12,255 nt of DNA from Kiritimatiellia bacterium (GTDB lineage: Bacteria > Verrucomicrobiota > Kiritimatiellia > RFP12 > UBA1067), in contig JAFXEA010000439.1 of the NCBI GenBank assembly GCA_017521065.1, forward strand, positions 1 to 12,255, read 5' to 3'. This document shows, piece by piece, positions 5,277 to 12,197 of this stretch. The translations under genes and the position numbers were made by a program. Within the stretch, counting starts at the first letter, position 1, and each line of letters starts with the position of its first letter. The notes beneath the pieces were generated by a model. The model saw only the letters and a program-made list of their open reading frames with translations. It was not told the DNA's origin and searched no databases.

Positions 5277-6788
5277 TTATCCGTTGGTCTTACTCTCCAA
5301 TTCGGCTCTAATTGCACTCATATCGTAGAATGTCTGCATGTCGTAGGTTGCCGCATTATGCAGCTTCTTGACCTCAGATTCGTTATACCTTCCGTTTTCG
5401 CTGGACTTCAGAACTTGCTTGCAACACCACAGCAAAGAACACATGCTGTTGCCCTCCATCTCGTGCCGCCTCACGAACATCTTCACTACATCGTCAATCC
5501 TCTTGCGTTCCAATGGCTTTCGCTTGTCCTTTTGTCTGTCGGCTTCTCCCCATGTGTGCTTGATCAGCGAATTGGTGACTCCTAATCCTTTGTTAACAGC
5601 TTTTATGATGCGGTTTGCTTGTGCGGTGGCCATGTTTCCGATCTGCTGAATGATGGCTTCAGAATCTCCATGCTGCAACAGAACGCCGTCCTCCTTCGAT
5701 TGACCGGCGCTGGAATGATGGGCAGACTCCTCCGCCCCTGTGGAAATTGGCAGAAACGGCGGCATCATCCCGATGTCGTCAAATATGCCCCCATATAACA
5801 TCTGTATCGTTTCTTTGCAGTCGGCATGATTCAAGATTGCGATGTCTCGACAATGTCCAAGAAGACCATCTAAGACCTCGTGGCGGATTCGCCTGTAGCT
5901 GCGATATGAACCTGCCTGCCCAGTTACGTCGCCGCAGTCCTGCAACCACGACTTCATTGGGGCTGTGCCCACCAAACCCCGCCCGTGCAAGACGTCCAAC
6001 GCGAGGACAAGTTTGTTCTTGAAGTCCGTCCAAAGCCCCTCCGCCTCCTCCGACTCAGCCAGCCTTATGCTGGCGACTTTGGTCTGGTCGATTTCGTATA
6101 CGGTTCGCATGAACATCGGGCATCCGAAAAGCCTCGTCTCCTTCTTCGAGATGCATCCCCGCACATACTCCGCGAGGGCGGAGAGCCCCATGCGGAGCTT
6201 CGAGTCATCGTTGCCGAGGCGCGAGAAGCACGTCTCGCCGTAGAGCCGTGCGAAAACTGGATGCATAACGGCTTCAGCATCGGCCTTCGTCGTATTGGTA
6301 GCTTGACTGCCCGGAAGAAGTAGCGTATCTTCGCATCTCCTGACTGCGGCGCAAATCGGCTCAAACGAGGAAATGAAATCCTCTATGACGATGCCGACGC
6401 TCTCGGCGGAGCATCCCTTTCGCCGGAATTCATCGCGCAGACGGGCGCAGCAGTCCTTGAGATTAGCAAGGGCCGCCGCATCCGACTCCGGCATCTGCCG
6501 TTGTCCGAGAATCGCCTCAACGACCTTCAGGAGCCTTTCATAGGCGGATACTATCTTCGCCGTGCCGTCGGCATATTCGGCGGTCGTCTTGACGGCATCA
6601 ACGAAAGTCGCGACTCGCCTGAGCATGCCGAACTGCTTGGAATCCTCTGGATTAAGATTTGGCGAAAGGCGAGACAAGGGGACTTCCGTCCCTGTTCCAC
6701 AAAGGCGGTCGGCCCATTTGTCGGCGACTTCGACAACTCTGCCAGTCGCTGCCGCCGCATTCTCAAACGCGTCGAATGCGCGCTTCAT
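5277..6788 (-). CDS. Uncharacterised 503-residue protein, fourth gene of the ABC-3C-like operon
   Basis: I do not recognise this protein. It appears largely helical and soluble, without a signal peptide or membrane segment. It has 15 cysteines (for example C113-C114 and C455-C456), which is high for a cytosolic protein. Residues 1-346 look like one large region. Residues 347-375 are a polar, Ser/Gly/His-rich linker. Residues 376-503 form a separate, charged C-terminal domain with RKRIDDVVKMFVRRH (429-442 region) and NGRYNESEVKKLHNAATYD. ATG at 6788 was chosen because GAGGA (6796-6800) stands seven bases before it and overlaps the TGA of the ATPase gene, a classic coupling arrangement. Two in-frame ATGs upstream (6812 and 6908) lie inside the ATPase gene and lack a good SD. 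Tight linkage suggests that it works with the ATPase, perhaps as effector, target sensor or immunity factor; this is inference. Confidence 0.82.
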   Translation of the reverse strand: MKRAFDAFENAAAATGRVVEVADKWADRLCGTGTEVPLSRLSPNLNPEDSKQFGMLRRVATFVDAVKTTAEYADGTAKIVSAYERLLKVVEAILGQRQMPESDAAALANLKDCCARLRDEFRRKGCSAESVGIVIEDFISSFEPICAAVRRCEDTLLLPGSQATNTTKADAEAVMHPVFARLYGETCFSRLGNDDSKLRMGLSALAEYVRGCISKKETRLFGCPMFMRTVYEIDQTKVASIRLAESEEAEGLWTDFKNKLVLALDVLHGRGLVGTAPMKSWLQDCGDVTGQAGSYRSYRRIRHEVLDGLLGHCRDIAILNHADCKETIQMLYGGIFDDIGMMPPFLPISTGAEESAHHSSAGQSKEDGVLLQHGDSEAIIQQIGNMATAQANRIIKAVNKGLGVTNSLIKHTWGEADRQKDKRKPLERKRIDDVVKMFVRRHEMEGNSMCSLLWCCKQVLKSSENGRYNESEVKKLHNAATYDMQTFYDMSAIRAELESKTNG

Positions 6789-6795
6789 CCGGACG

Positions 6796-6800
6796 TCCTC
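6796..6800 (-). promoter_or_regulatory. Shine-Dalgarno that sets the start of the 503-residue protein
   Basis: GAGGA on the minus strand lies seven bases before ATG at 6788, and its first bases are part of the upstream gene's TGA. Ribosomes finishing the ATPase gene would stop directly on this site, which favours re-initiation and a linked expression ratio. Confidence 0.6.
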
Positions 6801-8781
6801 AATGCTCGTCATACCATTCGCGGGGGATAAGCTTGATTCCGTTGCGCCATTCATCAACCTTGTGTACGCCCTCGACCTGTCCCCATATTGATTCGCCGGC
6901 GTGTTCAAGGACTATCGCCTGCCAACTGCCCCCGCACGCCAAGACAGAGGCAGCGATTGTCCTGAACATCTTTCGCACCGCCTCCGTGTCTATCTCGTCA
7001 TACGAATCTTTCGCTTTCATCTCGGGGAAATACACCTGGCTCGGCTGGTCGAACACGGCGAACGAAGGCAAGAACGACGTCTCGCCTGCGTTGCGGGCGC
7101 AGAAGTACTCCTGTAACGCGCACATGTACGCTATGTGGCACGACACCCAGTTTGACGCGCTGCCCACCTCGCTCAGAAGATGGTACTGTCCGTCTTCGCC
7201 CCGGACCTTGACGTTTAGGTACTGCTGGTCGAACTCCATCGGGGCGGACTTGTACTGCTCTTCCACGTCGAGAGTAGAAAGTCTGGCCTGCGCCCGGCGT
7301 CCTATGTCCTCCATGATGGACATGAAGCGAGCCTGGGCGTCATTCTCCTTCAGCCATCTTTCCGTCTCCTCAAGCCGAGCCTTCAATTCGTCGCGCTTCT
7401 GCATAAGCTCCGACGAGGAGTCTAGCTCTACAGCGAGCTTGACAGTGGAACGCATCTCGCTGATCAGGGCAAACACGCGCTTCACGAAGTCGCGGCCTCT
7501 CCTGGCCTCCTCCTTCTCCCTCTCCAGCTCGGCAAAATAGTTCCTGAGCGAGTTCTGCTCCTCAAGGAGTTCGTTCAGCGCCTCTTCCTGTCTCCTCTTC
7601 ACCTTGTCGCAAGCGACCACGGACGACGGATCGATTGCCGCAGCCTCCTCGTGGCGTCTCAGGGCGGCCAGCATCTTGTCGAACTCCACCGCCGCGAAAC
7701 GGTGGCCGTCACCTCCGCATATAGGGCAACGCCCGTCTGGGGATGTGTTCTTCGCCATCCACTCTGCTATCTCCAGACGCTCCTTGCGTCTGCGGAGTAT
7801 CCCGCCAGTGAGCAGTGCCGCTTTGCGCAGCTCTTCAAGCTCATTGAGTCGCCCCCTTATGGCGGCGATGTCTCTGCCAACCTCCAGTAGCCTGTCACGC
7901 TTCGCCTGAATCTCCTTGTCAGCATGGAATATTGACTCAAGCTTCTGCTCGACGCCAACGCTGTCCTCGCGCATGGTGATCCTGTCAGCGGCCGACACGA
8001 GCTCATCAAACGACATTCCCTCGACGCTGCCTTCGTACAGTCCGAGTTCCTTTGCAATCGTGAACTGCGCAGCAAGCTCACCCCTGCGCTTGTCCATAGC
8101 CGCCGTAGCCGCCTTTATCTGTGCTTCCAGCGCCCGAAGCTGCTTGGACAGCTCCTCCTTGTCGCGGGTCCGCGAAATGTACTCCTGCGTCTCTGCTCCG
8201 ACAACAAACCTGAACCACGTGGCAAGACGCATGCGGTACTCGGTCTCGTGCATCTTGTAGAAGAGTATGTTCTGATTGGCGATGATGTCCTGGCTTTGGA
8301 ATGACATATGCGTAAGGTCGCGGAACCCGAGTCGCTTGTTCCCCCAACCAGAATCGTCATGCTCTATGTACGGAACGGCGAAGAGATTGTCGAAGAAGTC
8401 CTTTACCTCCTGTAGAGCCTTGTTCTTCTCGGGCGGCTCGTCGGGAGGATCGAACCGCTCGCTTCTTATGGTGAGCGACATCTCACCGCTGGCCTTGCCT
8501 TTGTCCTGCGGTGACTTTCGGGCTACAAGGATGTGTTCTCCCTTGTCGCTCACGACAGTCACACCATACCATGACGCGCTCTTTCTGATGACGTCTATGG
8601 GTATTGCGCACTTTGACGAGCCAAGGCAGTAGTCGATGATCGGTATCACAGCAGACTTGCCAGTGCGGGACTCTCCCGTTATGACGTTCACCACGCCAGG
8701 CTCGAACCACACTACGCGCTTGAGGGGTTTGACATCGGCCTTTGACGGCCAGATCACAATGTTCTCGATTTGGAAGTACAT
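6799..8781 (-). CDS. DUF3732-type ABC/SMC-like ATPase with CPIC hook (ABC-3C ATPase component)
   Basis: A 660-residue ATPase of Rad50/RecN-like layout. The N-terminal half-site has Walker A GESRTGKS (36-43) and a Q-loop-like SFQSQDII (160-167). Two long coiled-coil arms (about 203-345 and 362-485) flank CPICGG (352-357), which matches a Rad50 zinc hook. The C-terminal half-site has LLSEVGSASNWV (535-546) in the signature position, Walker B FAVFDQPSQ (574-582) with Gln after Asp, and H627 in VLEHAG as the switch histidine. The DQPSQVYFP stretch is characteristic of DUF3732, the ATPase of one class of ABC-three-component systems proposed to act in anti-phage conflict. ATG overlaps the previous stop as TAATG, with AGGAG ten bases upstream. 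It probably dimerises on DNA ends or structures and signals to its partners. Family identification is strong; defence activity is inferred from family. Confidence 0.9.
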   Translation of the reverse strand: MYFQIENIVIWPSKADVKPLKRVVWFEPGVVNVITGESRTGKSAVIPIIDYCLGSSKCAIPIDVIRKSASWYGVTVVSDKGEHILVARKSPQDKGKASGEMSLTIRSERFDPPDEPPEKNKALQEVKDFFDNLFAVPYIEHDDSGWGNKRLGFRDLTHMSFQSQDIIANQNILFYKMHETEYRMRLATWFRFVVGAETQEYISRTRDKEELSKQLRALEAQIKAATAAMDKRRGELAAQFTIAKELGLYEGSVEGMSFDELVSAADRITMREDSVGVEQKLESIFHADKEIQAKRDRLLEVGRDIAAIRGRLNELEELRKAALLTGGILRRRKERLEIAEWMAKNTSPDGRCPICGGDGHRFAAVEFDKMLAALRRHEEAAAIDPSSVVACDKVKRRQEEALNELLEEQNSLRNYFAELEREKEEARRGRDFVKRVFALISEMRSTVKLAVELDSSSELMQKRDELKARLEETERWLKENDAQARFMSIMEDIGRRAQARLSTLDVEEQYKSAPMEFDQQYLNVKVRGEDGQYHLLSEVGSASNWVSCHIAYMCALQEYFCARNAGETSFLPSFAVFDQPSQVYFPEMKAKDSYDEIDTEAVRKMFRTIAASVLACGGSWQAIVLEHAGESIWGQVEGVHKVDEWRNGIKLIPREWYDEH

Positions 8782-9281
8782 TAGAATTTCACTCCTAGAT
8801 CAAGTGCTATCGTGGAAAGTTCCAGCGGACCCATCCATTTCCCAAGCCGCTCTGCTCGGTTGCCAAGCCTCTGAACCGACTTAGAGAGTTCCGCTGTGCC
8901 GCGCTTCACTTTGCCTATCTTAAGTGGCACAAGGCTTGCGCTCTCCGCATCCCATGTCAGCATTCTGCGATATACTGCCATGTCGGCAGCCTGAAGGGTG
9001 TAGTCCAGAAACGACTTCACCCTGTCGTGCAAGGTCTCAAGTTTGTCCGCATACCCGTCCTTTACAAGCCGCATCGCAAATGCATGGAGCGACAGCGAAT
9101 GGTCAATCGCGTTGGTATAGGCTCGTCCACGCAACAGCGCCGTGACGACGCAGTGAAGCAGAAAAGGCGGCGGGGTGTGCCGAGGGTTGGCGTTCACGTA
9201 TCCGGCCGAGAACCGCCAGAGAAGATATGCGCCCACCACAGGAGTGTTCCATTCCCTATACTCGTCAAGCAGTATCGCCAT
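8781..9281 (-). CDS. Three-component ABC system middle component (ABC-3C MC)
   Basis: A 166-residue protein. Its opening, REWNTPVVGAYLLWRFSAGY (9-28), is the pattern of ABC-3C middle components, which begin with an N-P-hydrophobic-rich helix ahead of a predominantly helical domain. The rest is helical, with PPPFLLHCVVTALLRGR and a conserved-looking C-terminal LSTIALDLGVKF. No catalytic motif is visible. It lies directly before the DUF3732 ATPase and overlaps it by one base (TAATG), the expected gene order. ATG at 9281 has AAGGAGG close upstream; a longer in-frame start at 9380 lies within the preceding gene and has no SD. It overlaps the previous gene by 17 bases. The family is proposed to bridge the ATPase and the effector-bearing subunit. 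Assignment rests on the N-terminal motif, size and position. Confidence 0.82.
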   Translation of the reverse strand: MAILLDEYREWNTPVVGAYLLWRFSAGYVNANPRHTPPPFLLHCVVTALLRGRAYTNAIDHSLSLHAFAMRLVKDGYADKLETLHDRVKSFLDYTLQAADMAVYRRMLTWDAESASLVPLKIGKVKRGTAELSKSVQRLGNRAERLGKWMGPLELSTIALDLGVKF

Positions 9282-10056
9282 GCTCCTCCTTGAACTTACG
9301 GACTCGCTCCCGCCAGTCTGGATGCCATCCGATTTCCTCGTCGTTGGCCAGCATGTGGTACGAACCCTCGACGGTGCCATCGAGCGGGTCTCTGTTCCCT
9401 ATCCGAATCCCCTTGCAGTGCGAAGGCGCGAGGCATCCATCGAACAGGGCGAGTCCGATCTCCTCGGGAGTGCCTCCGTCATGCGCCATCTGGGCGATGT
9501 GGGAGTTGCCCTTGTATCCCGCCAGCAGCTCCTGCTCGAATCTCTCGACGTCGATGTCGCTGATCGAGTCGTCTTCGGCCCACGCCTGGCGGTTGATTGT
9601 CGCGATTATGTAGTCCTGCGCCGCTTTGTACTGTTGCTGTCCAGGCACGGCGACCCAATCCATCTGCGCGATGTAGAGCTGACGGGAGTTGAGTTCGCCG
9701 TCGACACGCGACTTCCCGAGGAAAGCCGCCGTAGCATAGTTCATCAGCCCGTTGCGACAAGTCGATTCGCAGGCGGAGTCGAAGCAAGACTGAAACTGTT
9801 GGCGCGTGAGCGTATGAGCCTCTTCGCTATTCATGCATTCCTGAAAGCGAATCCGCAGCCACTTGCGCATTAAGAAGGCAATGCTTCTGGCGTTTCTGGC
9901 TGTCACTCCCGCCTCACGCTCTATCTGGCTCTCAAAGGCCTCGTCCGACATCTCGCCATCTATCTCGAACAGATGCAGCTTGCCACCTCTGTCGAGGTCG
10001 AACCCCGCAGACAGTATGGCATTCAGGCGAGCATCGGAATAAGCCTCGTCATTCAT
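9265..10056 (-). CDS. Candidate third ABC-3C component (effector/CTD-bearing protein)
   Basis: A 263-residue protein with no motif I can tie to a known enzyme. The C-terminal third has NSHIAQMAHDGGTPEEIGLA (184-203) and GTVEGSYHMLANDEEIGWHP (227-246). The latter resembles the conserved C-terminal domain of proteins annotated as ABC-three-component system proteins, with aromatic/His residues and a WHP end. The N-terminal half is helical with clustered cysteines (C74, C91, C96, C100) that could bind metal. No membrane segment is seen. AAAGGA upstream of ATG at 10056 supports the start, and it overlaps the middle-component gene by 17 bases. Being first after the repressor and before MC and ATPase fits the effector position. 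The effector reaction is not visible. Assignment is from context plus a recalled motif, so moderate. Confidence 0.72.
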   Translation of the reverse strand: MNDEAYSDARLNAILSAGFDLDRGGKLHLFEIDGEMSDEAFESQIEREAGVTARNARSIAFLMRKWLRIRFQECMNSEEAHTLTRQQFQSCFDSACESTCRNGLMNYATAAFLGKSRVDGELNSRQLYIAQMDWVAVPGQQQYKAAQDYIIATINRQAWAEDDSISDIDVERFEQELLAGYKGNSHIAQMAHDGGTPEEIGLALFDGCLAPSHCKGIRIGNRDPLDGTVEGSYHMLANDEEIGWHPDWRERVRKFKEEHGDTA

Positions 10057-10107
10057 GCGTGGCGAGTCCTTTCTGCCCAGAGCGAAATACTCTGCCGCCG
10101 CTGTCGC

Positions 10108-10344
10108 TCATCGTTGTCGCTCCTTGTCTTTACGGACATTCGCATCGGGCACACGGCTGACTATGTCGCCTATGTCGCATTTCAAGACTTCGCATATCCG
10201 TTCAAGCGTCGTTGTCGCCACCGGCTCGCTCTTGGACAGTTTGGCGAGTGTGACGGAAGATATACCCGTGGCACGCCGAAGTTCCGTCTTCGACATGCCG
10301 CAGTCGATGAGTCTATGCCACAGATTGTTGTAGCTTAGCGCCAT
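10108..10344 (-). CDS. XRE-family (Cro/C1-type) helix-turn-helix regulator
   Basis: A 78-residue protein. After a short N-terminal helix (NNLWHRLIDCG) comes a Cro/C1 helix-turn-helix: MSKTELRRATGISSVTLAKL (17-36), where the second helix, ISSVTLAKLSK, is the likely recognition helix. Then TTTLERICEVLKCDIGDIV (44-62) is typical of small XRE repressors. The C-terminal tail is basic. GGAG about ten bases before ATG, partly held in a small TTGG/CCAA hairpin, sets the start. It is first in the operon, 51 bases before the 263-residue gene, directly below the promoter at 10387-10416. A 9-bp inverted repeat overlaps the -35 and is a candidate operator. It probably represses the cassette and itself. 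DNA-binding family is certain; target is inferred. Confidence 0.9.
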   Translation of the reverse strand: MALSYNNLWHRLIDCGMSKTELRRATGISSVTLAKLSKSEPVATTTLERICEVLKCDIGDIVSRVPDANVRKDKERQR

Positions 10345-10386
10345 GAAATTGGTTCTCCAAGTGTTCCTCTTGCCATTGTGCGGAAT

Positions 10387-10416
10387 ATTATATCAAAAAT
10401 CGGTGCATGAAAGCAA
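10387..10416 (-). promoter_or_regulatory. Probable sigma70-type promoter of the XRE/ABC-3C-like operon
   Basis: On the minus strand a perfect TATAAT (10392-10387) lies 18 bases downstream of TTGCTT (10416-10411, three of six to TTGACA). The surroundings are AT-rich compared with neighbouring DNA. The predicted start leaves a leader of about 35 bases before the XRE ATG. Confidence 0.65.
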
Positions 10417-10460
10417 ACATAAACTTCACATTGACCTACCGCTGGTTTGACTTTGCTTTC
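10409..10460. repeat. 9-bp inverted repeat overlapping the -35, candidate operator
   Basis: GAAAGCAAA (10409-10417) and its exact complement TTTGCTTTC (10452-10460) are 34 bases apart; one arm covers the predicted -35 element. Arm centres are 43 bases apart, about four helical turns, so a dimeric or looping repressor could bind both. The XRE gene beside it is the natural candidate protein. Confidence 0.45.
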
Positions 10461-10559
10461 GCGGAATCGGCATGGCTTTATTGCAGACTGCCTCTGAAGT
10501 GGCGAGGTAGTAGCTGTCTCAACCACTCCCTCGTCTGACAGCCCTTGCCCCAAGGCCAC

Positions 10560-12197
10560 CTATCTCCGCATCCCCAGCATCCGTTCCTGCTCCTCCCATA
10601 TCGGAGTGTCGAGTTCCTGCAGCTTCGTCACGGATATGGACGGAAGCTCACCGAGCATGATCGCCTCCACGATCCTCGGCGAGAGGTATGCGAGGCGCAG
10701 CATCTTGCCGAGGTAGGAGTTGCTGAGGCCAAGGGCGTCCGCGAGCGCTTTCTTGTCGTGGTATGTGCCAGTCGTGAGCAGGTCTGCCCATTTGTGGCAC
10801 TTTCGCAGGGCGCGCACAACGGCGAGGTCACCGTCCGCAGCCGGCTCCTCGCCATTGTCGCCGGGCGAGGCGAGCACAATCTTGGCACGACCGAGATTCC
10901 GCTTGAGACGAGCCGGAACCACGATCTTGCCATCGTCGCCCTCGATTGCGAGGTCAATCTCGACCTTTTCTGGGAACAGTCGAACCTCGCGGACAAGAAG
11001 CAGGAGAAGCCTCTCGCGCTCGGTGGGGACCATCCTGCCCCAGAACCTCTCCATGTCGGACGTCTCGACCTGGTACGCCTCTTCGAGGCTCGGGTTCCCG
11101 TTGCAGACAAGTGCCCTGATGTCGTCGCGGCGTAGGACGCTCCCAAGCTGTGTATAGACGAACTTCTCGATCACGTCCGCCGCGATGCTGCGGATCGGAC
11201 AGGATCGCTCCGCGTTCTTTGCGTCCCGTGTGCAGCGGTAGTAGACGTACCTGCGCCGTCCGCCCGCCTTCGAGTAGTTGGAGAACACAGGCGTCATCGA
11301 GCCGCCGCACGAGCCGCAGCGCAGAATGCCCTTGAGAGGCGCGAACATCGTATGCTTCATCGTCTTCCCGTCGTAGCACCTGTTCTCGTCTAGGGCTTTC
11401 TGCGCGGCCTCGAACTGCTTCTCGTCGATGATGGCCTCGTGACGTCCGTCGAACAGCTCGCCCGTCCGCTTGATGCATAGCTTGCCCGTATAGACCCTGT
11501 TCTTGAGTATGGCGAGCACCATGCGGGGACGCCACGGCTGGCCGTCGGCGCGTCTGTTGGGGGAATCGTTCAGGTCCTTCGCCACCTGCATTGAAGATCC
11601 CGTGGCAATGTAGCGGCGGAATATCCACCGCACGACCTCCGCCGCCTTCGCATCCACCTTGAGCTGCTTGTCCTCAAGGACGTAGCCGTAGGGCGTCGGC
11701 CCGCCCGTCCACATGCCCCGCTTGCGGGAGGCGTATATCTTGTCGCGGATGCGGTCGGCGGTCATCTCGCGCTCGAACTGCGCAAAGGACATGAGGATGT
11801 TGAGCATCATGCGCCCGGCAGCGTTCGACGTGTCTATCTGCTGGGTGACAGAAACGAACGACACGTTGTGCTGCTCGAAAAGCTTTGAAAGATCGGTGAA
11901 GTCGCAGAGCGACCGCGACAGACGGTCGATCTTGTAGACTACGACCACGTCTATCTTGCCCGCCTTGATATCTCCGATCAGTTCCGAAAGGGCGGGGCGG
12001 TTCATCGTCCCGCCGGAGTAGCCGCCGTCGTCGTACTTCTTGTCCATGAGCCTCCAGCCCATTCCGACCTGGCTCTTGATGTATGCAGAACAAGCGTCGT
12101 ACTGCGCGTCGAGCGAATTGAACTCGGCGTCAAGCCGCTCGTCCGTCGATTTGCGCGTATAGACCGCGCACCGCTTTGTTTCCTGCGTCTGCCTCAT
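10560..12197 (-). CDS. Large serine recombinase (probable integrase/excisionase of the element)
   Basis: A 545-residue site-specific recombinase. Residues 8-160 are the resolvase catalytic domain: YTRKSTDE (13-20) with nucleophile S17, and VYKIDRLSRS (87-96) with the catalytic arginines R92 and R95. Then come a Recombinase domain (about 165-275, PYGYVLED and RPRMVLAILKNRVYTGKL) and a zinc ribbon with C294, C297, C322 and C333. A C-terminal section includes a helix-turn-helix-like TYHDKKALADALGLSNSYLG (478-497) and LRLAYLSPRIVEAI, as in large serine recombinases often found in Proteobacteria. All catalytic residues are present and the length is normal, so it should be active. ATG overlaps the previous stop as ATGA, with GGAGGTG four bases upstream. 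It would cut both strands at att sites and rejoin them after strand rotation to integrate the element. Confidence 0.95.
   Translation of the reverse strand: MRQTQETKRCAVYTRKSTDERLDAEFNSLDAQYDACSAYIKSQVGMGWRLMDKKYDDGGYSGGTMNRPALSELIGDIKAGKIDVVVVYKIDRLSRSLCDFTDLSKLFEQHNVSFVSVTQQIDTSNAAGRMMLNILMSFAQFEREMTADRIRDKIYASRKRGMWTGGPTPYGYVLEDKQLKVDAKAAEVVRWIFRRYIATGSSMQVAKDLNDSPNRRADGQPWRPRMVLAILKNRVYTGKLCIKRTGELFDGRHEAIIDEKQFEAAQKALDENRCYDGKTMKHTMFAPLKGILRCGSCGGSMTPVFSNYSKAGGRRRYVYYRCTRDAKNAERSCPIRSIAADVIEKFVYTQLGSVLRRDDIRALVCNGNPSLEEAYQVETSDMERFWGRMVPTERERLLLLLVREVRLFPEKVEIDLAIEGDDGKIVVPARLKRNLGRAKIVLASPGDNGEEPAADGDLAVVRALRKCHKWADLLTTGTYHDKKALADALGLSNSYLGKMLRLAYLSPRIVEAIMLGELPSISVTKLQELDTPIWEEQERMLGMRR

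Larger units (their letters stand above)
10345..10559 (-). other. Intergenic control region between recombinase and cassette
   Basis: This 215-base gap is the largest in the window. It holds, in transcription order, a 6-bp inverted repeat (10513-10518/10537-10542) past the recombinase stop, the inverted repeat 10409-10460, and the promoter 10387-10416. A 74-codon frame runs through it but has no coding support. It could also house a recombination site for the serine recombinase; no core can be identified by eye. Confidence 0.6.

Noticed and set aside
6789..6908. Longer forms of the 503-residue protein starting at 6812 or 6908
   Set aside because: Both starts lie within the ATPase gene and lack a clear SD, while ATG at 6788 has GAGGA seven bases upstream. 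The 6812 start is not excluded.
10335..10559. 74-codon minus-strand frame in the gap after the recombinase
   Set aside because: No SD, crosses the promoter and inverted repeat, and the translation has no coding character; the region is better explained as regulatory DNA.
10954..11628. 224-codon and 139-codon (11674-12093) minus-strand frames within the recombinase
   Set aside because: They are shifted readings of the recombinase gene, whose own frame has intact catalytic, zinc-ribbon and C-terminal motifs. No sign of a frameshift.
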